Shown here piece after piece: positions 1-7,682 of a stretch of 43,351 bases of DNA. Numbering within the stretch: the stretch's first letter is position 1; every line of letters starts with the position of its first letter. The translations under genes and the position numbers were made by a program. The notes under the pieces were generated by a model. The model made no database searches. It was not told the origin of the DNA and saw only the letters and a list, made by a program, of their open reading frames with translations. The DNA is from SICB01 sp037132395 (lineage in GTDB: Bacteria > Patescibacteriota > Saccharimonadia > CAILAD01 > BJGX01), in assembly GCA_037132395.1 (NCBI GenBank), contig JBAXPC010000002.1, forward strand, positions 1 to 43,351, given 5' to 3'.

Positions 1-139
1 GCCTACGCCAGCCCCTATCTTGCCAGAAACTGGTATTGAGACAGGATTGCTAGGAGTGTTAGGCTCAAGTGCGATGACTATCGGTGCAATCAAGTACCGT
101 AAGAGCCGAAAAGCTCTAGCCGAAGCTCTAAAAAGCTAA
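1..139 (+). CDS. LPXTG-anchored surface protein, C-terminal fragment
   Basis: Only the last 45 codons are in the window (frame begins at base 2; stop TAA 137-139). The visible part has a Pro-rich segment, an LPETG motif at bases 20-34, a hydrophobic stretch (LLGVLGSSAMTIGAI), then a basic tail (KYRKSRK). This is the classic tripartite cell-wall sorting signal read by sortases, which cleave between T and G and attach the protein to the envelope. A sortase gene lies 12.5 kb downstream at 12683. The extracellular domain is outside the window, so its function cannot be named. A strong terminator follows directly. Confidence 0.85.
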   Translation, partial: PTPAPILPETGIETGLLGVLGSSAMTIGAIKYRKSRKALAEALKS

Positions 140-170
140 AAGCTAATCAAAGCTTAAAAAAACTTTCTAG

Positions 171-203
171 AAAAAGACCCTACCTCCGCGTAGGGTCTTT
201 TTC
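171..203 (+). terminator. Rho-independent terminator after the LPXTG gene
   Basis: A perfect stem (AAAAGACCCTAC pairs with GTAGGGTCTTTT, loop CTCCGC) ends in a T-run. The flanking A and T tracts could let it work in both directions. It separates the surface-protein gene from prfB. Confidence 0.9.
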
Positions 204-235
204 GTACAAGCTGCCCCCTTGGCATTAAAAAGGGT

Positions 236-241
236 TATAAT
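236..241 (+). promoter_or_regulatory. prfB -10 element, leaderless arrangement
   Basis: TATAAT is followed by exactly 7 nt and then the ATG at 249. A start site 6-8 nt after the -10 would fall on or next to the ATG, so the mRNA is predicted to be leaderless. No Shine-Dalgarno is visible. Confidence 0.6.
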
Positions 242-248
242 AATAATT

Positions 249-1361
249 ATGAAACAATCTATAGAACAATTAAAAGCGCTTAAAGCCAAACTCGCCGACG
301 CCGCACAAAAGCTCGATCTCGATAGCGATAAGCAAAAGCTTGCCGAATTAAGGCTACAAACGGCAGGTGCTGATTTCTGGAACGACCAAGCTCGCGCTGA
401 GCTGATTACCAAGCAAGCCGCCAGCCTGGCAGCCTATACCGAGCTATGGAACAACACAATTGATGATATCAACACACTCTTGGAGCTTTTGGAATACGAC
501 GACCATGACAAAAAGGACGACCATGATGAAAACAGCGATCAGAGCGAATACCAGCCAGACATCACCAGGCTAATCGTAGCAGCCGAGAAGCTCCTAATAA
601 CCGTTAAGCTCAACGGCCCTCATGACAAATCGCCGGCCATTATGCAACTCTCGGCTGGAGTTGGTGGTACTGATGCCGCCGACTGGACGGCAATGCTAGA
701 GCGAATGTACTTGCGTTACGCCGAGGCCAGTGGCCTGCAGGCTGAAATATTAGATGAAAGCCCCGCTGAAGAAGCCGGCCTAAAAAGTGCTACTATTCGC
801 TTTAGTGGCCCTTTTGCCTATGGCAAATTGCAATCCGAAAAAGGCGTGCATCGGTTGGTGCGCTTGAGCCCATTTAATTCTGCCAGCCTCAGGCAGACAT
901 CTTTTGCACTTGTCGATGTAATACCAGAAATATCCCAAACAGAAGCCTTAATTGACGAGAAAGATCTTAAAATCGATACTTACCGCAGTAGTGGTAATGG
1001 CGGGCAGAGCGTTAATACCACCGATAGTGCGGTCCGTATTACGCATTTACCAACAGGTCTGGTGGTGGCTATCCAAAACGAACGCAGCCAGCTCAAAAAC
1101 AAGCAGCGTGCTATGAGTATTTTAGCCAGTCGCCTAGCTGAGCTGGCGCGTGAGCAGCACCTAGAGAGCATCAGCGAGCTCAAAGTATCGTCCAAATCGG
1201 CCGATTGGGGAAGCCAAATCAGATCGTACGTTTTGCACCCCTATCAAAAGATCAAAGACAACCGTAGTGGCTACGAAACCAGCGATACCCAAGGAGTTTT
1301 AGATGGCGACCTGGAGCCCTTGATTGAAGCTTATTTATCTAGCCAGGTTGGTAAGGATTAG
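249..1361 (+). CDS. prfB: Peptide chain release factor 2
   Basis: RF2 recognises UAA and UGA stop codons and triggers peptide release on the ribosome. The 370-residue product has the SPF codon-recognition tripeptide (in RLVRLSPFNS), which is RF2-type rather than RF1, and the catalytic GGQ loop (SSGNGGQSVN). Many bacterial prfB genes carry a programmed +1 frameshift near codon 25; here the frame is continuous, so that autoregulation is absent. I place the start at 249 rather than an upstream in-frame ATG at 219, because TATAAT sits 7 nt before 249 and would overlap translation from 219. An intact RF2 and normal UGA stops argue against a UGA-recoded CPR lineage. It is followed 38 nt later by ftsE, the prfB-ftsE-ftsX order common in Gram-positive bacteria. 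Confidence 0.95.
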   Translation: MKQSIEQLKALKAKLADAAQKLDLDSDKQKLAELRLQTAGADFWNDQARAELITKQAASLAAYTELWNNTIDDINTLLELLEYDDHDKKDDHDENSDQSEYQPDITRLIVAAEKLLITVKLNGPHDKSPAIMQLSAGVGGTDAADWTAMLERMYLRYAEASGLQAEILDESPAEEAGLKSATIRFSGPFAYGKLQSEKGVHRLVRLSPFNSASLRQTSFALVDVIPEISQTEALIDEKDLKIDTYRSSGNGGQSVNTTDSAVRITHLPTGLVVAIQNERSQLKNKQRAMSILASRLAELAREQHLESISELKVSSKSADWGSQIRSYVLHPYQKIKDNRSGYETSDTQGVLDGDLEPLIEAYLSSQVGKD

Positions 1362-1399
1362 CTTTATTATTCTGGTTATTTTTGGTAAGCTAGTAGCAT

Positions 1400-2080
1400 A
1401 TGATTTTATTAGACCGCGTTACTGTTATATACCCCAATAAGACAGTGGCTCTTTCAGGCGCCTCACTGCACATTCAGCCCAAGGAATTTGTCACCATCGT
1501 CGGTGCATCTGGTGCCGGCAAGAGTACTCTAATTCGATTACTGATTAAAGAAGAAGAGCCTACTTCGGGCAAGATTATTGTTGGAAGCATCGATTATGAT
1601 ACTATCGACAAATCTAACATCCCTCATTTGCGCCGCAAAATAGGTGTTGTCTTTCAGGATTTTAAGCTCCTACCGAACCTTACGGTTTATGAGAATGTGG
1701 CATTTGCACTGGAAGTTTCTGGAGTCAAAACCAAAGAAATCAAAAGAGCCGTTCCAAAAATACTACAACTAGTCGGCTTGAGCGAAAAAGCTCGTCATTA
1801 TCCGGGTGAAATATCTGGTGGCGAAAAACAGCGCACAGCAATTGCCCGAGCACTGGTGCGTAACCCCAAAATACTTATCGCCGACGAACCGACCGGAAAC
1901 CTCGATCCCAAAAACTCCTGGGACATTATCGAGCTACTGCTTAAGATCAATCGTTTTGGCACTACCGTAGTTTTGACCACCCACAATAAAGACATCGTCG
2001 ATGCCCTAAAAAAGCGCGTCATTACTATCAATCGCGGACGAGTAGTAAAAGATGAAAAGGTCGGGAAATATAGCCTATGA
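1400..2080 (+). CDS. ftsE: Cell division ATP-binding protein FtsE
   Basis: ABC-type ATPase of the FtsEX complex, which sits at the septal membrane and transmits ATP hydrolysis to extracellular peptidoglycan hydrolases rather than transporting a substrate. The 226-residue product has Walker A GASGAGKST (about residues 35-43), the signature SGGEKQR, and Walker B ILIADEPTGNLDP. It overlaps ftsX by 4 nt (ATGA at 2077), so the two are translationally coupled. There is no clear Shine-Dalgarno and probably no separate promoter; co-transcription with prfB is likely. Confidence 0.95.
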   Translation: MILLDRVTVIYPNKTVALSGASLHIQPKEFVTIVGASGAGKSTLIRLLIKEEEPTSGKIIVGSIDYDTIDKSNIPHLRRKIGVVFQDFKLLPNLTVYENVAFALEVSGVKTKEIKRAVPKILQLVGLSEKARHYPGEISGGEKQRTAIARALVRNPKILIADEPTGNLDPKNSWDIIELLLKINRFGTTVVLTTHNKDIVDALKKRVITINRGRVVKDEKVGKYSL

Positions 2081-2991
2081 TTACCTTTTGGAGGGTTTTT
2101 AAGAGCGGTTTTCGTAATACTTTTAGGCATGCCTGGCTAAGTACAGCAGCTACGGCAATTATGGTCGTGACGCTGCTAATTCTGACCTTTTTTGCCTTTT
2201 CGATTTATTTTGTACAGACTCAACTGAAGGATGTCCAGCAAAAGATCGACCTAACCTTGTTTATTAGTGACGATGCCAAAGATGAACAAATTAAAGCTCT
2301 GCAAGCCAAGGTGTTGCAGTCGACTGGTGTAACCACTGTTCAATTTGTATCCAAGGCCGATGCCCTCAAACGACTCGAAAACAGCAGCGAAGAGGGCAAA
2401 AAGCTTGCTAAATCTGCGACCGAAATAGGAAACCCTCTGCCAGCCTCTTTAGAGGTAAAGCTCGTTAAAATCGATGATATAGGTACTATCAATAAGACTA
2501 TTCGGGGCTACCCAGAAGGAGCCATTGTTACCGAAACTAGCTACGACAGCCGAGACGACAATCGCAAGGGAGTTATCGAAAATATCATTCGTATCAGCAA
2601 CGCCGTAACTCGAGTTGGCGGAGTGTTGAGTGCAGTCTTCTTGATTATTGCCCTACTGATCATATTCAATACCGTTCGAATGGCGATATTCACTCGCCGC
2701 GAAGAAATCGAAATTATGAAGTTAGTTGGGGCTACAAAATGGTTTATTCGAGGGCCATTTATTATAGAGGGCTCAATGTATGGTATTTTTGGTGCTACTA
2801 TTGCTGTCATCGCTCTAGTGCCAATCACTCGGGTAGTCGGGCAGTTTTTGGTCGAAAAGCTTAACGCTGGTACAGCAGTTAATTATTTTGGCGCAAATAT
2901 TTTGCTAATAGTGCTAGCTATTTACGCTGTCGGGGTATTTATTGGGGCCGTTTCAAGCTGGCTAGCAATCTCAAGGCACCTAAAGCTCTAA
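2077..2991 (+). CDS. ftsX: Cell division membrane protein FtsX
   Basis: Membrane partner of FtsE, 304 residues. TM1 lies near residues 22-45, followed by an extracellular domain of about 120 residues (the loop that in Gram-positives docks hydrolases such as PcsB or RipC) and then three more TM segments near the C terminus with the FtsX/MacB-like pattern (RREEIEIMKLVGATKWFI). Translation is coupled to ftsE. The next gene encodes a coiled-coil plus CHAP hydrolase, which fits as the enzyme this complex would activate. The last codons form one arm of a hairpin (about 2975-2997) that lacks a T-run. Confidence 0.95.
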   Translation: MITFWRVFKSGFRNTFRHAWLSTAATAIMVVTLLILTFFAFSIYFVQTQLKDVQQKIDLTLFISDDAKDEQIKALQAKVLQSTGVTTVQFVSKADALKRLENSSEEGKKLAKSATEIGNPLPASLEVKLVKIDDIGTINKTIRGYPEGAIVTETSYDSRDDNRKGVIENIIRISNAVTRVGGVLSAVFLIIALLIIFNTVRMAIFTRREEIEIMKLVGATKWFIRGPFIIEGSMYGIFGATIAVIALVPITRVVGQFLVEKLNAGTAVNYFGANILLIVLAIYAVGVFIGAVSSWLAISRHLKL

Positions 2992-3039
2992 GGTGCCATA
3001 AAGGCTCCAAAAACTATCGTAATTTTTGGGCCGATGTGT

Positions 3040-3045
3040 TATAAT
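3040..3045 (+). promoter_or_regulatory. -10 element for the CHAP hydrolase gene
   Basis: A consensus TATAAT lies in the ftsX-CHAP gap. The predicted start site is near 3052, giving a leader of about 40 nt that carries a GGAGGG Shine-Dalgarno at 3081-3086. The hydrolase therefore has its own promoter in addition to any read-through from ftsX. Confidence 0.6.
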
Positions 3046-3092
3046 AGTTATGGTTTTACATCTAGCTTTACCGTTTATTAGGAGGGTGACCA

Positions 3093-4217
3093 ATTTTTAG
3101 AAAAATAAATCGAAAGTCGAATCGAATATCAAAATTAAAAGCTATATCAATATTAGGTATTATTGTTATTGCTTTTGGTTTTGTAGCTACTATTGTTCCG
3201 CACCAAGCTAAGGCTGATCAGTACGATGTTCAGATAGCAGCCCTCAAGGCTAAGGTCAAGCAGGCCACAGATGTCGCTAATAGTAAAAAGTCTGAAGTCG
3301 ATACCCTGAAGGGTAAAATAGCCAGTATAGACGCCGAAATATCGGCTGCCCAGCAGCAACTCGACCTAACCGCACTCGAAATGCGTAGTACTGAAGCAAC
3401 TATCGATCAGACCAATCGTGATATGGAAAAGCAAAAACAAATACTGCGCGACAACCTAAAACTCATTTATAGGTCTGGCAATATTAGCCCGATTGAAGTT
3501 TTGGCTTCTAGCAAAAATCTCAGCGACTTTGTATCGCAACAACAATACCTGGGTGCAATTAAGCGAAAAGTTGATGACAATGTTAATAAAATTGATGCCC
3601 TCAAAAAAGAGCTTGATATCAAAAAGGGTCAGCTAGCCGCTCAGTCTGTCCAGCAGCAAACAGTCGTAAATCAAATTGCTACCAAACGTGCCGAGCAAAC
3701 TAGTATTTTAGCCAGAACTCAGGGAGAGGAATCGAACTACCGTAACGTCATTAAGGAGGACGAAAGTAAGATCGCTAGCCTTAAAGCTCAGCAAGCAGCA
3801 ATCATTAGCTCGTACTCGACCAATGTTCAGTACGGCGGCACAGGCGGATATCCTTGGGCCAATGCTTCACCGTTTCCAAACAGTTATCCAGACCCTTGGG
3901 GTATGTACCAAAGGCAATGCGTTAGTTATACCGCCTGGAGAGTAGCAGCATCTGGCCGTAACATGCCGTACTGGGGCGGTGTCGGTAACGCCTACCAGTG
4001 GCCAGGTAATGCTCGAGCAGCTGGCATTGCTGTCGATGGCAATCCTCAGCCTGGTGATGTAGCAATCTCTAGCGCCGGCTACTATGGGCATGCTATGTAC
4101 GTCGAATCTGTTCTGGGTGGTGGCAAAGTTAGGGTTAGCCAGTATAATGCTAACTGGAGTGGTAGTTACTCCGTAAGCGATGTATCAATTGCCGGGCTGG
4201 AGTTTATTCACTTCTAA
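3093..4217 (+). CDS. Secreted coiled-coil CHAP-domain peptidoglycan hydrolase (PcsB-like), ATT start
   Basis: Predicted amidase/endopeptidase that cuts peptidoglycan at division, probably under FtsEX control. Translated from 3093 it has 374 residues: a basic N terminus, a hydrophobic signal segment (about 15-35) ending in AKA before DQ, a long coiled coil (about 42-245), and a C-terminal CHAP domain with Cys276 (QCVSYTAW) and His333 (YYGHAMYV). The first ATG is at 3381, inside the coiled coil, which would delete the signal peptide. An in-frame TGA at 3087-3089 limits the start, and no ATG, GTG or TTG lies between it and 3381 in a useful place. ATT at 3093 sits 6 nt after GGAGGG, so I choose it. 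A 16-codon ATG frame (3050-3100) overlaps the start. Confidence 0.85.
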   Translation: MFRKINRKSNRISKLKAISILGIIVIAFGFVATIVPHQAKADQYDVQIAALKAKVKQATDVANSKKSEVDTLKGKIASIDAEISAAQQQLDLTALEMRSTEATIDQTNRDMEKQKQILRDNLKLIYRSGNISPIEVLASSKNLSDFVSQQQYLGAIKRKVDDNVNKIDALKKELDIKKGQLAAQSVQQQTVVNQIATKRAEQTSILARTQGEESNYRNVIKEDESKIASLKAQQAAIISSYSTNVQYGGTGGYPWANASPFPNSYPDPWGMYQRQCVSYTAWRVAASGRNMPYWGGVGNAYQWPGNARAAGIAVDGNPQPGDVAISSAGYYGHAMYVESVLGGGKVRVSQYNANWSGSYSVSDVSIAGLEFIHF

Positions 4218-4234
4218 AGTGAAAATTAGTAATT

Positions 4235-5473
4235 ATGAATAACAAATCTAAGACTACACCAACTGAAACAACTTCGCCGGCAGATAAATTAATAAAATCC
4301 CGGCTCCACGGTTTTGGGAACATCGCTATCGGCTTTATGCTGGGTCTGGCTGTATTCTGGGCATTTAGCATTTTTTATCGCCCCGCCACCGGCAAAAATC
4401 AGCTCGATACCGCGATGCTTTATAAGGTGCAGTCGATCTTACAGCAAAAGTATGATGGCAATATCGACTACGGTAAGTTCTCGGAAGGTGCCGCCGCCGG
4501 CGCAGTAGCGTCGCTAGGAGACCCCTATACAGTCTTTTTAGATCAGCAAAACAATAAGGAGCTAGCCAACGATCTCAAAGGAGAACTCTCCGGAATCGGA
4601 ATCGAGGTTGGACAGAAAGATGGCAGGCTAACAGTTATTGCTCCTTTTGATGGAACTCCAGCCGCCAAGGCTGGCATCCGGTCAGGGGATATTATTGCCA
4701 CAATCGATGGAGTTGCAACCAGCTCAATAACCCTAGACCAAGCAGTTAATAAAATTAGAGGTGAAAAGGGTACCTCTGTTAAGCTTGGAATAGTCCGCGC
4801 TGGCGAGGCCCCAAAAGAGATAGAAATTACACGTGAGATTATTGATATCCCTAGTGTTTCCTACGAAATGAAGGATGGCTTGGTAGGCTATATCAAAATC
4901 AGACGCTTTGGCGAGGATACCGCTGCGCTGGTAAAGTCGGCCGGCGTTAGCCTAAAAAGCCAAGGTGCCAAGGCAGTTATTATAGATGTCAGAGATAACC
5001 CAGGCGGGTACCTAGATGCGGCCGTTGCTGTAGCATCGGAATTTTCCAATAAAGGGGTTGTAGTCGAAGAACGATCTCGCAACTCTAAGCCCAAAATACA
5101 ATACGCTACCACTGGCGGAACAATGACAAACATCCCAGTAGTGATGCTTATAAATGGCGGTAGCGCATCGGCATCAGAAATCCTAGCCGGAGCACTCAAT
5201 GACAACAACAGAGCTTTATTGGTAGGCGAAAAGACCTACGGTAAAGGGAGTGTCCAAGAAGTAGTCTGTTTGAGCCCAGTGTTTATGAACAGCGACTGCC
5301 CAGGTGCATCACTCAAAGTTACGGTTGCCCGTTGGTTTACACCTGCTGGTATAAATATTAGCAAAGAAGGCATTAAGCCTGAGGTTGAAGTTAAGCTCAC
5401 TGACGAGGATATCAACAACAGCAAAGATCCTCAACTCGAAAAGGCCATCGAGCTCGCTAAGCAAGCAAAATAG
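4235..5473 (+). CDS. C-terminal processing peptidase, S41 family
   Basis: Membrane-anchored serine protease of the CtpA/Tsp family that cleaves unstructured C termini of extracytoplasmic proteins. It has 412 residues: an N-terminal TM (about 30-48), a linker, a PDZ domain (about 100-190, with GIGIEVGQKDG and AGIRSGDII) and the S41 core. The core has the GGSASASE motif (about 308-315) and the downstream lysine motif GEKTYGKGSVQ, which together form the Ser-Lys catalytic site. In other bacteria such proteases control levels of cell-wall hydrolases; being 17 nt after the CHAP hydrolase suggests co-transcription and a similar role, which is inference. Confidence 0.92.
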   Translation: MNNKSKTTPTETTSPADKLIKSRLHGFGNIAIGFMLGLAVFWAFSIFYRPATGKNQLDTAMLYKVQSILQQKYDGNIDYGKFSEGAAAGAVASLGDPYTVFLDQQNNKELANDLKGELSGIGIEVGQKDGRLTVIAPFDGTPAAKAGIRSGDIIATIDGVATSSITLDQAVNKIRGEKGTSVKLGIVRAGEAPKEIEITREIIDIPSVSYEMKDGLVGYIKIRRFGEDTAALVKSAGVSLKSQGAKAVIIDVRDNPGGYLDAAVAVASEFSNKGVVVEERSRNSKPKIQYATTGGTMTNIPVVMLINGGSASASEILAGALNDNNRALLVGEKTYGKGSVQEVVCLSPVFMNSDCPGASLKVTVARWFTPAGINISKEGIKPEVEVKLTDEDINNSKDPQLEKAIELAKQAK

Positions 5474-5579
5474 AAAAGTATCATAAAAACCTGACTCGGG
5501 TTTGATAATCGTATTGACCTATCACCAGCATAGGCATTATTATATTAAGTGACATCTAATTGTGAGGGGGTTTAATATA

Positions 5580-7226
5580 ATGAAAACAAAAGTTAAGACA
5601 AAGTTTATTTTTGTAACCGGCGGTGTGATTTCTGGACTCGGAAAAGGAATTACTGCTGCTTCAATCGGTAAGCTAATGTCGGCTCGAGGCATGAAGGTCA
5701 CAATGCAAAAATGTGACCCTTATTTGAATATGGACGCTGGTACACTTAATCCTTCCGAACACGGTGAGGTTTTTGTCACTAAGGATGGTGGGGAAACAGA
5801 CTTGGACCTAGGCCATTATGAGAGATTTATCGATACCGAGCTAACGCGTAAATCATCAACGATGAGTGGAAAGATATACTCCAAGGTACTATCCGACGAA
5901 CGCAAAGGTATGTACCTAGGTAAAACGATTCAGATTATACCTCATATCACCAACGAAATTATGAACCAAATCGTTGCATCTGGCGAGGGTAGTGATGTGC
6001 ATATAGCCGAAGTCGGTGGTACGGTTGGCGATTACGAGGCGATGGCCTGGATTGAGGCAATCCGGCAAATGAAGCGTCGTGTCGGGGAAGACAACATTCT
6101 CTATGCCCATGTGGTATATGTGCCGTATCTGGCTGTTAGTAAGGAGTTTAAGACCAAGCCAGCTCAAAACAGCGTTAGAGACTTGCGCGAGGCTGGTATT
6201 CAGCCCGACATACTATGTGTTCGTTCTGACGAGCCAATTAATGCCGAAGCATTCGATAAAATGAGCCTGTATTGTGATGTCGATAAGGATGCAATCGTAG
6301 CCCTGCCCAATTCTAAAAGTGTCTATGAAGTCCCTTTAAGAATGGAAGAAGCCGGCCTGGGCAACTATATCTGCAAGTTTATTGGTCTCAACTGCAAAAA
6401 ACCGGACTTAAAAGATTGGAAATTATTGGTAGATCGAATAAAGCAACCAAAGCCATCGGTATCGGTAGGCGTGGTAGCAAAATATATGAGTAACGAAGAT
6501 ACCTACTTGAGTGTTTTTGAAGCCTTACGATCGGCCGGGTGGCACCATAATCTCGATATCAACATCGTCTGGATTGACTCCGAAAAACTAATCGGTGACG
6601 AGTTCGAATTTGCTGGCCTTGATGGTATCTTGGTGCCTGGCGGTTTTGGAAGTCGTGGGCTAGAGGGCAAAATCTGGGCTGCTCGCTTTGCGCGCCAAAA
6701 TAATGTACCGTATTTGGGCTTGTGCCTGGGGATGCAGGTGGCGGTGATTGAATTTGCTCGCGAGGTACTAAATGATCCGTCGGCCAACAGTAGCGAGATA
6801 GACCCTGATACCAAAAACCCAGTGATACACATTATGCCGGACCAAATCGGCGTTGATTTGGGTGGCAGCATGAGGCTCGGCAACTATAAGGCTAAACTCA
6901 ATAAAAAATCTCGATCCTTCTTGGCTTATGGCAAGGGTAGTATTATCGAGCGTCATCGCCATCGCTACGAATTTAATAACGATTATCTAGTTCAGCTCGA
7001 GGCAGCTGGGCTAGTTATAGCCGCCACTTCACCAGACGGAAAGCTAGTAGAAATAATCGAGCATAAAAGCCATCCGTTCTTTGTCGCCTCACAGTTTCAT
7101 CCTGAGTATAAATCTCGACCAAACAGCCCACACCCATTATTTAAAGATTTTGTTGGTGCGATTAAGTTTGCCCAAGGTAACCCAATAAAACATCAACAAA
7201 AAAAAATAGTCAGTCGCGATAATTGA
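5580..7226 (+). CDS. pyrG: CTP synthase
   Basis: Makes CTP from UTP, ATP and glutamine, the last step of de novo pyrimidine nucleotide synthesis. The 548-residue product has the N-terminal amidoligase domain (VTGGVISGLGKGI; DPYLNMDAGT) and the C-terminal class I glutamine amidotransferase domain with nucleophile Cys382 (GLCLGMQ) and the His-x-Glu pair (QFHPEYKSRP). The start is ATG at 5580, preceded by GAGGGGG; an in-frame GTG at 5562 lies just before that site and is less likely. A TATTAT/TATATT region at about 5537-5545 is the likely -10. Length matches the family. Confidence 0.97.
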   Translation: MKTKVKTKFIFVTGGVISGLGKGITAASIGKLMSARGMKVTMQKCDPYLNMDAGTLNPSEHGEVFVTKDGGETDLDLGHYERFIDTELTRKSSTMSGKIYSKVLSDERKGMYLGKTIQIIPHITNEIMNQIVASGEGSDVHIAEVGGTVGDYEAMAWIEAIRQMKRRVGEDNILYAHVVYVPYLAVSKEFKTKPAQNSVRDLREAGIQPDILCVRSDEPINAEAFDKMSLYCDVDKDAIVALPNSKSVYEVPLRMEEAGLGNYICKFIGLNCKKPDLKDWKLLVDRIKQPKPSVSVGVVAKYMSNEDTYLSVFEALRSAGWHHNLDINIVWIDSEKLIGDEFEFAGLDGILVPGGFGSRGLEGKIWAARFARQNNVPYLGLCLGMQVAVIEFAREVLNDPSANSSEIDPDTKNPVIHIMPDQIGVDLGGSMRLGNYKAKLNKKSRSFLAYGKGSIIERHRHRYEFNNDYLVQLEAAGLVIAATSPDGKLVEIIEHKSHPFFVASQFHPEYKSRPNSPHPLFKDFVGAIKFAQGNPIKHQQKKIVSRDN

Positions 7227-7317
7227 CCCACATGCCAATCATTGTGTGGCTAACTTGGCTAATTTTGATTTTAGTCAAAAAGCCAGCGACCAGCGTGCCG
7301 GCGACTAGCTAATAAAA

Positions 7318-7346
7318 TCAACCACATCGAGTAGTGATGTGGTTGA
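7318..7346 (-). terminator. Terminator of the methyltransferase-rpmA transcript
   Basis: A perfect 11-bp inverted repeat (TCAACCACATC / GATGTGGTTGA, 7-nt loop). On the minus strand it is followed by TTTTATT, placing it as the rpmA terminator. There is no T-run on the plus side. Confidence 0.7.
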
Positions 7347-7391
7347 TAGGATTCGCCAAATATTGAAGTGCTAGTTTTTACTAGGTTTAAT

Positions 7392-7673
7392 TTAAGCGCT
7401 AGCTACGACGCTGACTAGAGATTTGCGTTGCTTAGTACCAGTAAATGCTTGTTTTTGGATGGTTTTGAATTCTACAAGCCCAGGTTGCAAGGCAAACAGA
7501 GTATGGTCTTTTCCAATACCAACATGTGAGCCAGCAATAAACTTGCTACCGCGTTGACGGATTATAATATCGCCAACTTGAACTGTCTGACCGCCCGAGC
7601 GTTTTACGCCCAGTCTTTTAGACTGTGAATCTCTGCCGTTTCTAGATGAACCGCCGGCTTTTGTATGTGACAT
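7392..7673 (-). CDS. rpmA: 50S ribosomal protein L27
   Basis: L27 sits near the peptidyl transferase centre of the large subunit. The 93-residue product has the diagnostic KAGGSSRNGRDS, KRLGVKRSGGQ and GKDHTLFAL segments. The N terminus begins directly at MSHTKAGG, without the cleavable extension found in Firmicutes. The Shine-Dalgarno is AGGAG, about 7 nt before the ATG. It lies 9 nt downstream of the methyltransferase gene and is probably co-transcribed with it. The usual partner rplU is not adjacent. Confidence 0.97.
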   Translation of the reverse strand: MSHTKAGGSSRNGRDSQSKRLGVKRSGGQTVQVGDIIIRQRGSKFIAGSHVGIGKDHTLFALQPGLVEFKTIQKQAFTGTKQRKSLVSVVASA

Positions 7674-7682
7674 TTGTTGCTC

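Noticed and set aside
249..1361. Programmed frameshift in prfB
   Set aside because: The reading frame is continuous from the start through GGQ; no in-frame stop near codon 25.
2975..2997. Terminator after ftsX
   Set aside because: GGCACCT/AGGTGCC forms a good stem but no T-run follows, so it is only a hairpin.
3050..3100. 16-codon ORF with ATG overlapping the CHAP gene start
   Set aside because: Its ATG lies only 4 nt after the -10, so it is probably not in the message; it is not counted as a gene.
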